Position numbers and translations under genes: made by a program. Below are positions 17,572 through 24,895 of a stretch of DNA of 24,895 nucleotides, in pieces. Origin of the DNA: an uncultured bacterium (lineage in GTDB: Bacteria; Cloacimonadota; Cloacimonadia; Cloacimonadales; Cloacimonadaceae); assembly GCA_937960795.1 (NCBI GenBank), contig CALGPA010000073.1:1-24895 (forward strand), read 5' to 3'. Position 1 is the first letter of the stretch, and each line of letters starts with the position of its first letter. Under the pieces are notes generated by a model. That model searched no databases. It was not told where the DNA came from and worked only from the letters and a program-made list of their open reading frames with translations.

Positions 17572-17802
17572 TTGCGTATAGAAAGAACTGAGACCATCAT
17601 CGAGACTGCCAAGGTGCTCTTTCCTGAAGGGCAGGACACACCCACACTCATAAGCCAGTTCCTCACCTATCCTGAAGGCTACATCGATGCCTGTGATGCT
17701 CTTGCTGGCTGTCTGGAACGCTTCTCCGAATACGATATCGGCAGGAACAGAGTGAAAGTCCTGAGGTTCGTCATACCTGCGAAGGCAGGTATCCAGTTAT
17801 GA
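17572..17802 (+). pseudogene. Unrecognised gene fragment ending in a REP-like palindrome
   Basis: This 76-residue frame begins at a TTG with no convincing ribosome site and starts with MRIERTETIIETAKVLF. About the first 66 residues look like a normal helical protein. The last ten (VIPAKAGIQL) are the translation of the REP-like palindrome at 17770-17796, so the original C-terminus has been replaced by a repeat. The TGA overlaps the ATG of the next frame by four bases (ATGA), which suggests the two were neighbouring genes of one phage operon. I do not recognise the family. Confidence 0.4.
17770..17796 (+). repeat. REP-like palindrome, copy 1
   Basis: The order is GTC, an 8-base arm ATACCTGC (17773-17780), a loop of 4 bases, the complementary arm GCAGGTAT (17785-17792), then CCAG. 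It has the same layout as the second copy at 18378-18405. Translation gives the VIPAKAGIQ string, commonly produced by such dispersed repeats. Confidence 0.75.
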
Positions 17803-18693
17803 ACTACTATGATAAGCTCATGCTCGAATACTACCGGGTCCTCAACAATGCCTGGAAAACCGAGATCAAGGATGCATCCCGGCTTGCCATCAAGATGCTG
17901 AGTGACATGCCGCGAGCCGAGAAGCTCAATAAAAACGCCATAGATAAGCTAATGGGCATCATCAATACTCAATTAGGAGATAGGTCGCAGCTCTGGTCAA
18001 TGAGCCCACCAAAGCGATAATAGACCGCTGTGTGCGGCTCGGATTGAAAGATGTCCAAGTGCAAGCCCCGACCAAGACCAGTATCTGACTATGGGGCATC
18101 GATGATCAGCACTTATCTTCCACCATCCAGAAACAGCAGTTGTTCTGGATCGGGAATCACTTTGAAGCTGATGTGAAGCAGAACTTCGCAGACACCCTTA
18201 CCAAAGCCTTTGAGCGGGGCTATACCAAATAGATGCTTGCCGATACCCTCAAAGACCAGTTCAATGACCTCGCCAACCGCTCATTTCATTACTGGCAAGG
18301 GCTGGCAGAGCACACTGCACTCAGAATACGTGAGTTCGGTAGGCTGCAAGGTTATAAGAAAGCCAAAGCCATACTTAGTCATTCCGGACTTGTTCCGGAA
18401 TCCATTTTCTCATCCTTGATGACCGCACCAGTGACATCTGCCGGGCTCGGCTGCCCAAGACAAGGTATATCCCTTAAACGATGCCATTGAAGTAATGGAT
18501 AATCTGATGGCTCTGGATACTAAGACCAATAGCTTGGATGATGCCAGAGACTATATCAAAGCACTTGCACCTTGGATCAAAGACGATCAGAAAAGAATAC
18601 GACTCAGAGATGAACCCGGTTGGTGTCACGGGGGCACATACTCCGTTTTCGCCTTTTCATTGGAAGTGCAGGACAACAAGCTCGATTCTGTAA
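17799..18693 (+). pseudogene. Decayed phage head-morphogenesis protein (Mu gpF / SPP1 gp7-like)
   Basis: The remains of one gene are spread over three frames. From ATG 17799 the frame reads MNYYDKLMLEYYRVLNN; it shifts near 17980 into a frame reading AALVNEPTKAIIDRC. That frame contains two stops (TGA 18086, TAG 18230) and continues as FHYWQGLAEHTALRIREF. A REP-like palindrome (18378-18405) interrupts it. Beyond it, other frames give DDRTSDICRA (from 18418), then GKVYPLNDAIEVMDNL (from about 18462), then NPVGVTGAHTPFSPFHWKC (from 18613), ending at TAA 18691-18693. The order D-x-R-T-x-x-x-C, GKVYPL and PFHWKCRT matches the C-terminal region of phage head-morphogenesis proteins. The product cannot be made intact. 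It is a relic of a lost prophage or phage-like element. Confidence 0.8.
18378..18405 (+). repeat. REP-like palindrome, copy 2
   Basis: The order is GTC, an 8-base arm ATTCCGGA (18381-18388), a 5-base loop CTTGT, the complementary arm TCCGGAAT (18394-18401), then CCAT. It sits inside the head-morphogenesis pseudogene, between GYKKAKA and DDRTSDICRA, two parts that should be nearly contiguous. It therefore looks inserted. Confidence 0.78.
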
Positions 18694-18733
18694 AAAAAAA
18701 CGATTGAGCCCGATTTATCAGATCGGGCTCAAT
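18692..18733 (-). terminator. Strong intrinsic terminator of the exported-protein operon
   Basis: On the minus strand a perfect 12-bp stem ATTGAGCCCGAT (18733-18722) pairs with ATCGGGCTCAAT (18714-18703) across a 7-base loop. It is followed two bases later by nine T residues (18700-18692). It lies 13 bp after the stop of the heparinase-like gene. The opposing pseudogene's TAA at 18691 begins inside the T-tract. Confidence 0.92.
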
Positions 18734-18746
18734 ATAGCATTTGATA

Positions 18747-21700
18747 CTATTTTAGCATCATTACTTTTTTGACTACTGAATTGATCCCGCTATCAATTCT
18801 GATAAAATACAAGCCGGAACTCACTGAACGGTTACCGTTATCTTTACCATCCCAAATCACTTTGTGGAAGCCTCTCATCATGTTGCCATCTATCAAATCG
18901 CGTACTTTTTGTCCCCGAATGTTATAGATAGAAAGGCGTACCTTGCTTTCTTCCGGTAATGAGAATGTTATCGTGGTGGAAGGATTGAAGGGATTGGGAT
19001 AGTTGTTTACTTCCAATTTGGTGGGAACCGGAGCGTTGTAGATTGACTCATCTTCCGAATTTTCCAATATCTTACCCCATAACTGCTCCACCGTTTGTTT
19101 TGCATCCTTGAGATTGGAGATTGAGATTCCATTTGATTGGTATGATGCTTCCGAATGGGCAGCCTTGCCCGAGTCATCATAATACATATCCTGCATTGTA
19201 TATGATATGTCGAGCAGACACATGAGCGAATCCACTTCAGTAGTGGAAAAGAGCAAAAGGTCTTCATAAACTTGTATCGCTTCAGGGTACAGGCCGTCCA
19301 ATCTTTCAAGTATGGCATATTTACCTTGAGCACCTTTTATTAGGACACTGTCGCTGCACGCTACCATGTAAGCATCATAGATCCCCCGCAAATCATTTAT
19401 CAAGTCAGGATAGCCTGCATAAATGGAGTTTAACCTTCCCAAGCTCTGCAAAGCATACAAACTGTCCGGTTCATTTGTAACTATGCTGGTATATAGTTGC
19501 CTGGCCAGCACTTGATCTCCACTTTCTTCTGCCACCAAAGCCTGCTGAAACAGCTTGTCTCCTGAATGCATGAAGAATGTATTCGGCTCCAGGCAAAATG
19601 GTACAAAATCCACTCTCCACGAAAGAGGATAAATTGAGGCTTGGATCTGATGCCGATCAGTAGTTCCCCAATAATTATTTGTTGCCTTCAGAGGCTCAAG
19701 CCCACCATAGGATTGGTAATAAAGAGAATATCCTATTCCATCGGAATTGATATCATTGTAATTATCGTCTAAGATCGGATATGAGTCGTTTAACAGCCAT
19801 ATTTCTGGCCCGGAGATACCATTGATCTCAGTATAAGAGATATTGCATTCTCTGACTATCGGCTCGGAGCTCCGGAGCATGAATAGCCCTATCGAAGCAT
19901 TATCGTGAATATCGTTATTGGAAATCATGGTATTGCTATTGTAGATCAGCACAGCTACGTCATTTTGCGTGATCTCATTGTCGCTTATATACCCTAAGGA
20001 ACTGGCGATATAATTATTCAAAACCACGATGCCGGAACTGTTTTGTAGTATCCTATTATTCTCGATGATGAAGGGAGTACTCGTATCTATGGATATACCT
20101 TCATCACAATTCCTGATCTCACTATTGGTGATTGTTGCTGTTCCTCTGACCTGGATGCCAGTCATGGCACTTTCAATAATAGCGTTGTTACAAAAAAGGT
20201 AGGCATTCTGGTATGTAACAATACCAGACCATTGTTGGCCACTGGTATCCATAATTATCGATCTCGAATCTCCACCATCTATAGTTAGTAATCCATAGTT
20301 GTGGATTCTAACTCCCTCGGAAATTAATACTGAGCTGTTTGGGCCTATATCCATACTGGCACCACCTGCGATTGTGACATTGCCAGTTATCTCAATATCT
20401 CCCTGAATATTAAGATCGGTATTAAGCTCGGTTTGCGGGATAGTTCCCTTAGCGATTACCAGATCATCACTTATCAATCCTGCCGCCTCTAAATCAGCCC
20501 AGGCATAATTCACGTAAAAATACTGATCATCATAAGCTAAAGACTGAATAATATCTGTAGAGGAGAAACGATAATTTGGATCGGGATTGGGGATCGGTTC
20601 AGGAATAACAGGGGGAATCACTGTCTGCATAATAGCTGTGAAGTTATCCGGACTAATCCCTGATCTATATATCTTTAGCCTCGGATGGGAAACCGAAACT
20701 TCATGTAATACGAGAGCTAAAGAGGATTCGGCATACGTTGCAGTCATTCCTCTTTCATTACCAGAATAGCTTCTATAAAGATCAGTTCCGTTGTAACTAA
20801 TGTTATCTCCTTCAAGAAGGACTATTGATTGGTTCATAAGATATGGCTGAACATTAGATAGAATTGATGCAGCAAAAAGTTTCCCGTTTGTACTTATCTC
20901 ATTGGCACCAAAGGAAAGACTCTGTTGTGATCCATCGGTGCAACCAAAAAACCTGGAAACAGGCAATGTAGGAATTGATCTTGTGTTTTGTGTGAGTTCT
21001 GCCCCATAGTATCCAAAGGGTTCATATACGGTGTTTTGAACAACAACTGGATTCGACGCATCCTGTGGAACTAAGATTGCCATGATCGATGTATCGCCAG
21101 CTTCAATAACCTTAGTTCTGCCACGAGCATGGCCGAATATATTTGTGTAATTTGGGCTGTCAGGAGAACTAGAAAGCTTGTATGATGTAGGGAAGTGCCA
21201 CTGATCAAATCCTGTTGCCGTGTTATCCAATTGATTGACGTATATGCCTGTAGATCCGCAGATTATATCCACTAACTCTCCACTGGAAGGGCTCCCCTTC
21301 TGAATTGCAAACCCATTTGCAGTTGTATTCACTGAAGACACATCAGGATCAAAAATACCAAATTGATATAAACTTGAATATTCATGAGGTTCATCATCAA
21401 AAGAATCAATATCGTCAAAAACTAAAAACAGCCCCCCCCCCCCATATCTTAGAAAAGACCTTTTTATTTCGGCAATCGGCAAATTAGTCAAAAAATCGTT
21501 ATAAACGACTCTTGTGCGTAATAAGTCGAGATTGCCTGATTGTTGATAGTAATCGCGGTAGCATGGGTCTCTTACAATGTCGCTTTCATTGACTAACAGA
21601 TCGTCGTAATTGTTGAAAGCGCTGAATGGGCGGTATGTTCCCGAAATTCCCAGATTATCGCTTTGTGCATTGTAACTCCAATAGCGATTTCTAAGCTCGT

Positions 21701-23309
21701 GCAACTCTCTATCAGTTATGGGATCAACAATGACCATGTTATGCGCATAGATGGATCTCATCCACTCTCTACTATAATTCCATTCTGCAAAAGCAGGATT
21801 TGAAGCTACAGGAATGGTACCGACTCGATATCCAGGATCAATCAGAAAAGGCATTCCTTTATAATAAAACGAATAACTAAGATGGTCAGATTGGCCATGA
21901 TATGGAGAAAAACTGTTCTCGTGCAATACAAACATCGTTGCCACATCCCTAAACTCAGCCAAAGTAGTGGCAAAATCACCATTAATTGGCTTTCTTAGTA
22001 CAGAGTATTCGCTATTTGAGGACGATCCCTGGCTGATAAATGAGGGAATGTAAGTAATGCTACTAATTCCAGGAGACAAAAAGGGATCTGATAGATACTT
22101 CACTAAGATATAGCTCCTACATGCATGACCATAGCTTGCATAACCTGATGTTATCTTGCTCCTGACGTACCATGAACATCTGTTGCGAACATCTTGATTG
22201 TCAGAGTTGTTATAGTAAAAAAAGACAGGACTGGGATTGATCGACTTCCCACCCCAATCGTCATTGTATGGCCAGTCGGCTTCAGTCGGAGTCACTTTTC
22301 TGGTCAAGTCGTTTATCCAGGAAACTATGTACTGGTTGTTGTAGTAATTTACAGCGCCACTAGTTAGCCTCTTGTATGCTGTGAAAAAAGGACATAGCAT
22401 CTGGAGTAATTGACCCTGATAACCCAAGCTCTCAAAATAGGCACCAGAATTTGTAGTGTGAAATGCAAGCATGCCTTGATATTGCTTGTCGATAGGGAAA
22501 GTGTCAGGAATCGGCTCATCAAGTAGAATATTGTTGATGTAATTCAAGTGTCTATTCATTTCATCATATAGCGAAGGCACTGTTTCCCGCAGCAGTAAGG
22601 CCGCAAGTCCCATTGCCCCAAACATCTGAAGCCGGTATTGGATTATACTGAACCCAGGATAAGGATGTGTTTTAGGAATATTTATCCCCCACTGAGTTTG
22701 CTGCACCTGTGATAGCGAATCATATGAGTCAATTGTATCCCTGGTTAAATGAATGCAAGCCAACAGAATATCCCTTAGCTTTGATTTAACTGAATCGGGA
22801 ACATTACCTGATGGGGCATAATAGAGGCAATCGTAAAGCATTGCGGCGTTGATGGTATAATAAGTCAAATCAAGAGCTCGTCTGTCTGCTGCCACAAGGC
22901 TATCAGGATCTGTAATCCCGGCATTTGTAAAATAACCTAATGCAGAATCCGGGTTTGATGGGACATACGATAGGTCATCAAGAATATTGTTGATATAATC
23001 AAGGTTAGTACTTTCCGTAAAAAGAGCATCGTTTAACCTTTGACTATTATTCGCAGCATTGTACATTTTTTGAATTTCGACTGGAACTCCCCTCGTCAAA
23101 TCTGCGGTAGCATCATCATGAATGAGTATACTGTTGGCATCTGACAGGTTTTCAATATATGGGTCATACAAGTGGCTAGCGGGTAGTGAAGAGCCCCTCA
23201 TCGCCGCAAGAGTTGCAGCATCAATGGTTATCGTTCTATTGATGATAAATGTCCCAAAAATTGAACTCATAATTCCCAGCATGAAAAGAACAATTGAAAA
23301 GTGTTTCAT
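18747..23309 (-). CDS. Exported heparinase II/III-like protein with beta-helix, helical region and sorting-type tail
   Basis: This is a 1520-residue exported protein. A signal peptide (MKHFSIVLFMLGIMSS...) precedes a helical domain (about 60-410). A beta-sandwich then carries heparinase II/III-type motifs HGQSDHLSYSFYYKGMPFLI (471-490) with DPG following, and SIYAHNMVIVD (519-529). H471, H476 and H523 are candidate catalytic or metal residues, which suggests a polysaccharide lyase of unknown substrate. A Pro-rich linker (about 895-912) leads to a right-handed beta-helix (about 960-1215, ending NNYWGTT). A TPR-like helical stretch (about 1245-1430) and a tail from 1437 follow, with YPNPFNPSTTITF, IYNIRGQKVRD, WDGKD and SGLYFIRI. 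Codons 623-626 are GGG x4, forming a run of 12 G (21432-21443). AGGAGG precedes the ATG and overlaps the upstream gene's stop. Confidence 0.87.
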   Translation of the reverse strand: MKHFSIVLFMLGIMSSIFGTFIINRTITIDAATLAAMRGSSLPASHLYDPYIENLSDANSILIHDDATADLTRGVPVEIQKMYNAANNSQRLNDALFTESTNLDYINNILDDLSYVPSNPDSALGYFTNAGITDPDSLVAADRRALDLTYYTINAAMLYDCLYYAPSGNVPDSVKSKLRDILLACIHLTRDTIDSYDSLSQVQQTQWGINIPKTHPYPGFSIIQYRLQMFGAMGLAALLLRETVPSLYDEMNRHLNYINNILLDEPIPDTFPIDKQYQGMLAFHTTNSGAYFESLGYQGQLLQMLCPFFTAYKRLTSGAVNYYNNQYIVSWINDLTRKVTPTEADWPYNDDWGGKSINPSPVFFYYNNSDNQDVRNRCSWYVRSKITSGYASYGHACRSYILVKYLSDPFLSPGISSITYIPSFISQGSSSNSEYSVLRKPINGDFATTLAEFRDVATMFVLHENSFSPYHGQSDHLSYSFYYKGMPFLIDPGYRVGTIPVASNPAFAEWNYSREWMRSIYAHNMVIVDPITDRELHELRNRYWSYNAQSDNLGISGTYRPFSAFNNYDDLLVNESDIVRDPCYRDYYQQSGNLDLLRTRVVYNDFLTNLPIAEIKRSFLRYGGGGLFLVFDDIDSFDDEPHEYSSLYQFGIFDPDVSSVNTTANGFAIQKGSPSSGELVDIICGSTGIYVNQLDNTATGFDQWHFPTSYKLSSSPDSPNYTNIFGHARGRTKVIEAGDTSIMAILVPQDASNPVVVQNTVYEPFGYYGAELTQNTRSIPTLPVSRFFGCTDGSQQSLSFGANEISTNGKLFAASILSNVQPYLMNQSIVLLEGDNISYNGTDLYRSYSGNERGMTATYAESSLALVLHEVSVSHPRLKIYRSGISPDNFTAIMQTVIPPVIPEPIPNPDPNYRFSSTDIIQSLAYDDQYFYVNYAWADLEAAGLISDDLVIAKGTIPQTELNTDLNIQGDIEITGNVTIAGGASMDIGPNSSVLISEGVRIHNYGLLTIDGGDSRSIIMDTSGQQWSGIVTYQNAYLFCNNAIIESAMTGIQVRGTATITNSEIRNCDEGISIDTSTPFIIENNRILQNSSGIVVLNNYIASSLGYISDNEITQNDVAVLIYNSNTMISNNDIHDNASIGLFMLRSSEPIVRECNISYTEINGISGPEIWLLNDSYPILDDNYNDINSDGIGYSLYYQSYGGLEPLKATNNYWGTTDRHQIQASIYPLSWRVDFVPFCLEPNTFFMHSGDKLFQQALVAEESGDQVLARQLYTSIVTNEPDSLYALQSLGRLNSIYAGYPDLINDLRGIYDAYMVACSDSVLIKGAQGKYAILERLDGLYPEAIQVYEDLLLFSTTEVDSLMCLLDISYTMQDMYYDDSGKAAHSEASYQSNGISISNLKDAKQTVEQLWGKILENSEDESIYNAPVPTKLEVNNYPNPFNPSTTITFSLPEESKVRLSIYNIRGQKVRDLIDGNMMRGFHKVIWDGKDNGNRSVSSGLYFIRIDSGINSVVKKVMMLK
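21432..21443 (-). repeat. Homopolymer of 12 G (coding strand) inside the heparinase-like gene
   Basis: Twelve consecutive C on the plus strand read as four Gly codons in the reported frame (RYGGGGLFLVF). With 13 G the frame becomes AVFSF then TGA; with 11 G it becomes CF then TAG. Tracts of this length are classical slippage sites. Confidence 0.9.
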
Positions 23310-23313
23310 TTTT

Positions 23314-23319
23314 CCTCCT
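23314..23319 (-). promoter_or_regulatory. Shine-Dalgarno AGGAGG overlapping the upstream stop codon
   Basis: On the minus strand TAGGAGGAAAAATG joins the TAG of the upstream gene (23320-23318) to the ATG at 23309. The ribosome site begins inside the stop codon, so translation of the two exported proteins is closely linked. Confidence 0.85.
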
Positions 23320-24760
23320 AATTGATTTTAATAATTTTGTAAACTCGGTTTTTCCTCTCTCCGGAACGTATCAGATAGATGCCACTTGGACAATTATGCC
23401 CTGCATCGTCTTTGCCGTCCCAGTTTGCTTCTCTGTTTGACAGCTTAAGAGTGCGGACAAGCTGCCCTTTGATGTTGAAGATAGATATACTTGCGTTAAG
23501 AAGCGACGGATCATCATTAGTGGCTTTGATTGTTAAGTGGTTAGTCATCGGATTGGGATAAGTAGTTAATAGGTTCACCGGTGAAGTCTGCACGTAATCT
23601 TGAACTGGCACCTGACCATTGGGTAGAAGCTTAATGATCACTTGTTGTCCAGAATTGCCCCACGCCCAATATACACAGCCCAGTGAATCAAGACCGAGCA
23701 ATGCTGTTGAATAAGAGCCAAATCCGGCATTAATATACTCGCAAGTGTTGCTACCTTGTTGATTCCAAATCCAGTTTACATCCCCGTACAAGTTAAAGTT
23801 AATCAGCGAACCATTACCCGAAATCACTCCACAAAGGTAGATACAATTGGGTGTGAGAATCATTGAGTTAACATATCTTAAAACAACAGTCGAAATATTG
23901 ATGAGTCGTTCAAAGTTACCATTGTTAAACCTGTCTATGTAGATACTGTCGTTAGGAAACACACCCATACGATATGCAACTAAGTACGTCTGGTCGTTGG
24001 ATTCTTTGCAGATAGGAAACTGAAAAAATTGATCTTGGCCGGGGACGTCGTATCTGTTTACGATATCACCTGCTGTGTTAACCTCTAAAATAGAATTGAC
24101 ATCAGATCTTAACGAACATGTTATAAGTACATTGCCATTATCCATCAGAGCCAGATCATAAGCCTCAGCTTCAAGGTATTGACTTCCCTGATCCACAGGC
24201 CAAAATGCAGTAGCAAGGGTATCTCCCGTTGCGGTAAACCGGAAAAAGCAAGCGGATGATACATCGTAATTCTGTGATGCCTTGCCGACAGCGACAATGT
24301 CACCGTTGAGTGTACGAAGCGCTTTGTTGAATGTTATTCCCATTAATGGAATCTCAAATGGAATTGATAGGAAATTTATTACTCCAGCACTGGATATACT
24401 CCCCACTTGAATAATACTCCCGCCAAAACACGTTATTATAAAGGTAACTCTGTCGTCATTGTCTATATCAACACCGGTAATTGATATATATTGGTATATC
24501 CCAGGGTCAATATAACGTCTCCACTGTAGGTTACCCTGGGGATCGAGCTTAGTAATAGCAATTGTCATGTAATGGAACTCCTCAAGATTATCAGAGTTTC
24601 CCAATACTACAACGCTGTTGTCAGAACATACATAAATTGATCTGGAAGCATAAGAGGAATTGAGTTCCTGCGTATATACATACCCGTTCTGAGCATGTAT
24701 TGAGTTACATACAAGCCATAATACCACTGAAACCGCAATTAGATGAATCGATCTTTTCAT
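23318..24760 (-). CDS. Exported protein with propeller-like repeats and sorting-type tail
   Basis: This 480-residue protein begins with a signal peptide, MKRSIHLIAVSVVLWL, with likely cleavage after HA at about 23 (IHA-Q). The body (about 25-390) consists of repeated beta segments of the kind DNSVVVLGNS, NGDIVAVGKAS, DNGNVLITCS and LDSLGCVYWAWG, with interspersed LDPQGNLQW. This fits a beta-propeller or Delta-60-like repeat, with no catalytic signature. The tail from about 400 has YPNPMTNHLTI, IFNIKGQLVRTL, NWDGKDDAG and SGIYLIRSG, the same type as in the heparinase-like protein and the carboxypeptidase. It is the first gene of a two-gene operon, 8 bp upstream of the heparinase-like gene. Its role is unknown, perhaps surface binding or a structural partner of the enzyme. 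Confidence 0.82.
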   Translation of the reverse strand: MKRSIHLIAVSVVLWLVCNSIHAQNGYVYTQELNSSYASRSIYVCSDNSVVVLGNSDNLEEFHYMTIAITKLDPQGNLQWRRYIDPGIYQYISITGVDIDNDDRVTFIITCFGGSIIQVGSISSAGVINFLSIPFEIPLMGITFNKALRTLNGDIVAVGKASQNYDVSSACFFRFTATGDTLATAFWPVDQGSQYLEAEAYDLALMDNGNVLITCSLRSDVNSILEVNTAGDIVNRYDVPGQDQFFQFPICKESNDQTYLVAYRMGVFPNDSIYIDRFNNGNFERLINISTVVLRYVNSMILTPNCIYLCGVISGNGSLINFNLYGDVNWIWNQQGSNTCEYINAGFGSYSTALLGLDSLGCVYWAWGNSGQQVIIKLLPNGQVPVQDYVQTSPVNLLTTYPNPMTNHLTIKATNDDPSLLNASISIFNIKGQLVRTLKLSNREANWDGKDDAGHNCPSGIYLIRSGERKNRVYKIIKIN

Positions 24761-24895
24761 TAGGTCGCCTCACTTAATCTTATTCGTATATGTTACTTAA
24801 TTTCAGCTATCAGGACCAAGTTTTTAATGATGTTATGTTAAGTCCCAAATGTTGGTGTAAATTCCAACTCATTGTTTCTCTGGTTGTTTGAGGGC
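24761..24895 (-). promoter_or_regulatory. AT-rich upstream region of the exported-protein operon
   Basis: No gene is supported in these 135 bases; all three minus-strand frames contain stops. The stretch is AT-rich and directly precedes the operon, so it probably holds the promoter. I see no confident -35/-10 pair, and only a weak GAGG before the ATG at 24760. Confidence 0.3.

Noticed and set aside
17572..17802. A small phage regulator or terminase subunit
   Set aside because: The position next to the phage relic is suggestive, but no motif supports a family assignment.
17770..18405. The two palindromes as a CRISPR array
   Set aside because: There are only two copies, about 600 bp apart, with different stem sequences and no regular spacers or cas genes.
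18210..18419. Plus-strand 69-codon frame ending in VIPDLFRNPFSHP
   Set aside because: It is an out-of-frame reading of the head-morphogenesis pseudogene and the REP-like palindrome.

Overview
The window looks like a chromosomal segment of a Gram-negative, LPS-bearing bacterium. LpxK makes the lipid A intermediate, and three large exported proteins end in the same Por/FlgD-like C-terminal domain (YPNP ... GQKVR ... WDGKD ... SGIYFIRI). That combination, with a soluble-adenylyl-cyclase-like protein and dense gene packing with overlapping stops and starts, is reminiscent of Candidatus Cloacimonadota or related FCB-group bacteria. This taxonomic call is inference; there is no rRNA or other decisive marker here.

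Layout. (1) 2-5142, plus strand: the 3' part of an M14 zinc carboxypeptidase with a sorting-type tail, followed after 7 bp by a potABC-type ABC importer (ATPase plus two permeases). No substrate-binding protein is present. (2) 5137-8946, minus strand: a 1269-residue protein with two class III cyclase domains, a P-loop NTPase and TPRs, the architecture of soluble adenylyl cyclase. Its 3' end overlaps that of potC by 6 bp. (3) 9165-12391, plus strand: a tight operon of four overlapping genes. These are a UvrC N-terminal paralogue with an apparently dead GIY-YIG site and an intact four-cysteine motif, purC, a stand-alone response regulator, and lpxK. (4) 12401-17231, minus strand: ribosomal protein S1 (five S1 domains and an Arg/Gly-rich tail), then lysS with an intrinsic terminator that overlaps its stop codon, then a Na/Pi-cotransporter-like protein with a PhoU-like tail. 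(5) 17232-18746: no intact gene of known function. It holds a decayed phage head-morphogenesis (Mu gpF / SPP1 gp7-like) pseudogene broken by frameshifts, stops and a REP-like palindrome, plus two small leftover frames. (6) 18692-24760, minus strand: an AT-richer two-gene operon of exported proteins. The first is a 480-residue protein with propeller-like repeats. The second is a 1520-residue heparinase II/III-like and beta-helix protein ending at a strong terminator.

The most notable signals are these. A run of 12 G residues lies inside the heparinase-like gene, and both alternative reading frames meet a stop within six codons, which is what a phase-variation switch looks like. The UvrC-like protein has lost its nuclease residues but kept the cysteine cluster. 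Two hairpins of one GTC-stem-loop-stem-CCA family sit in the decayed phage segment. No tRNA, rRNA, CRISPR array or intact transposase was seen.
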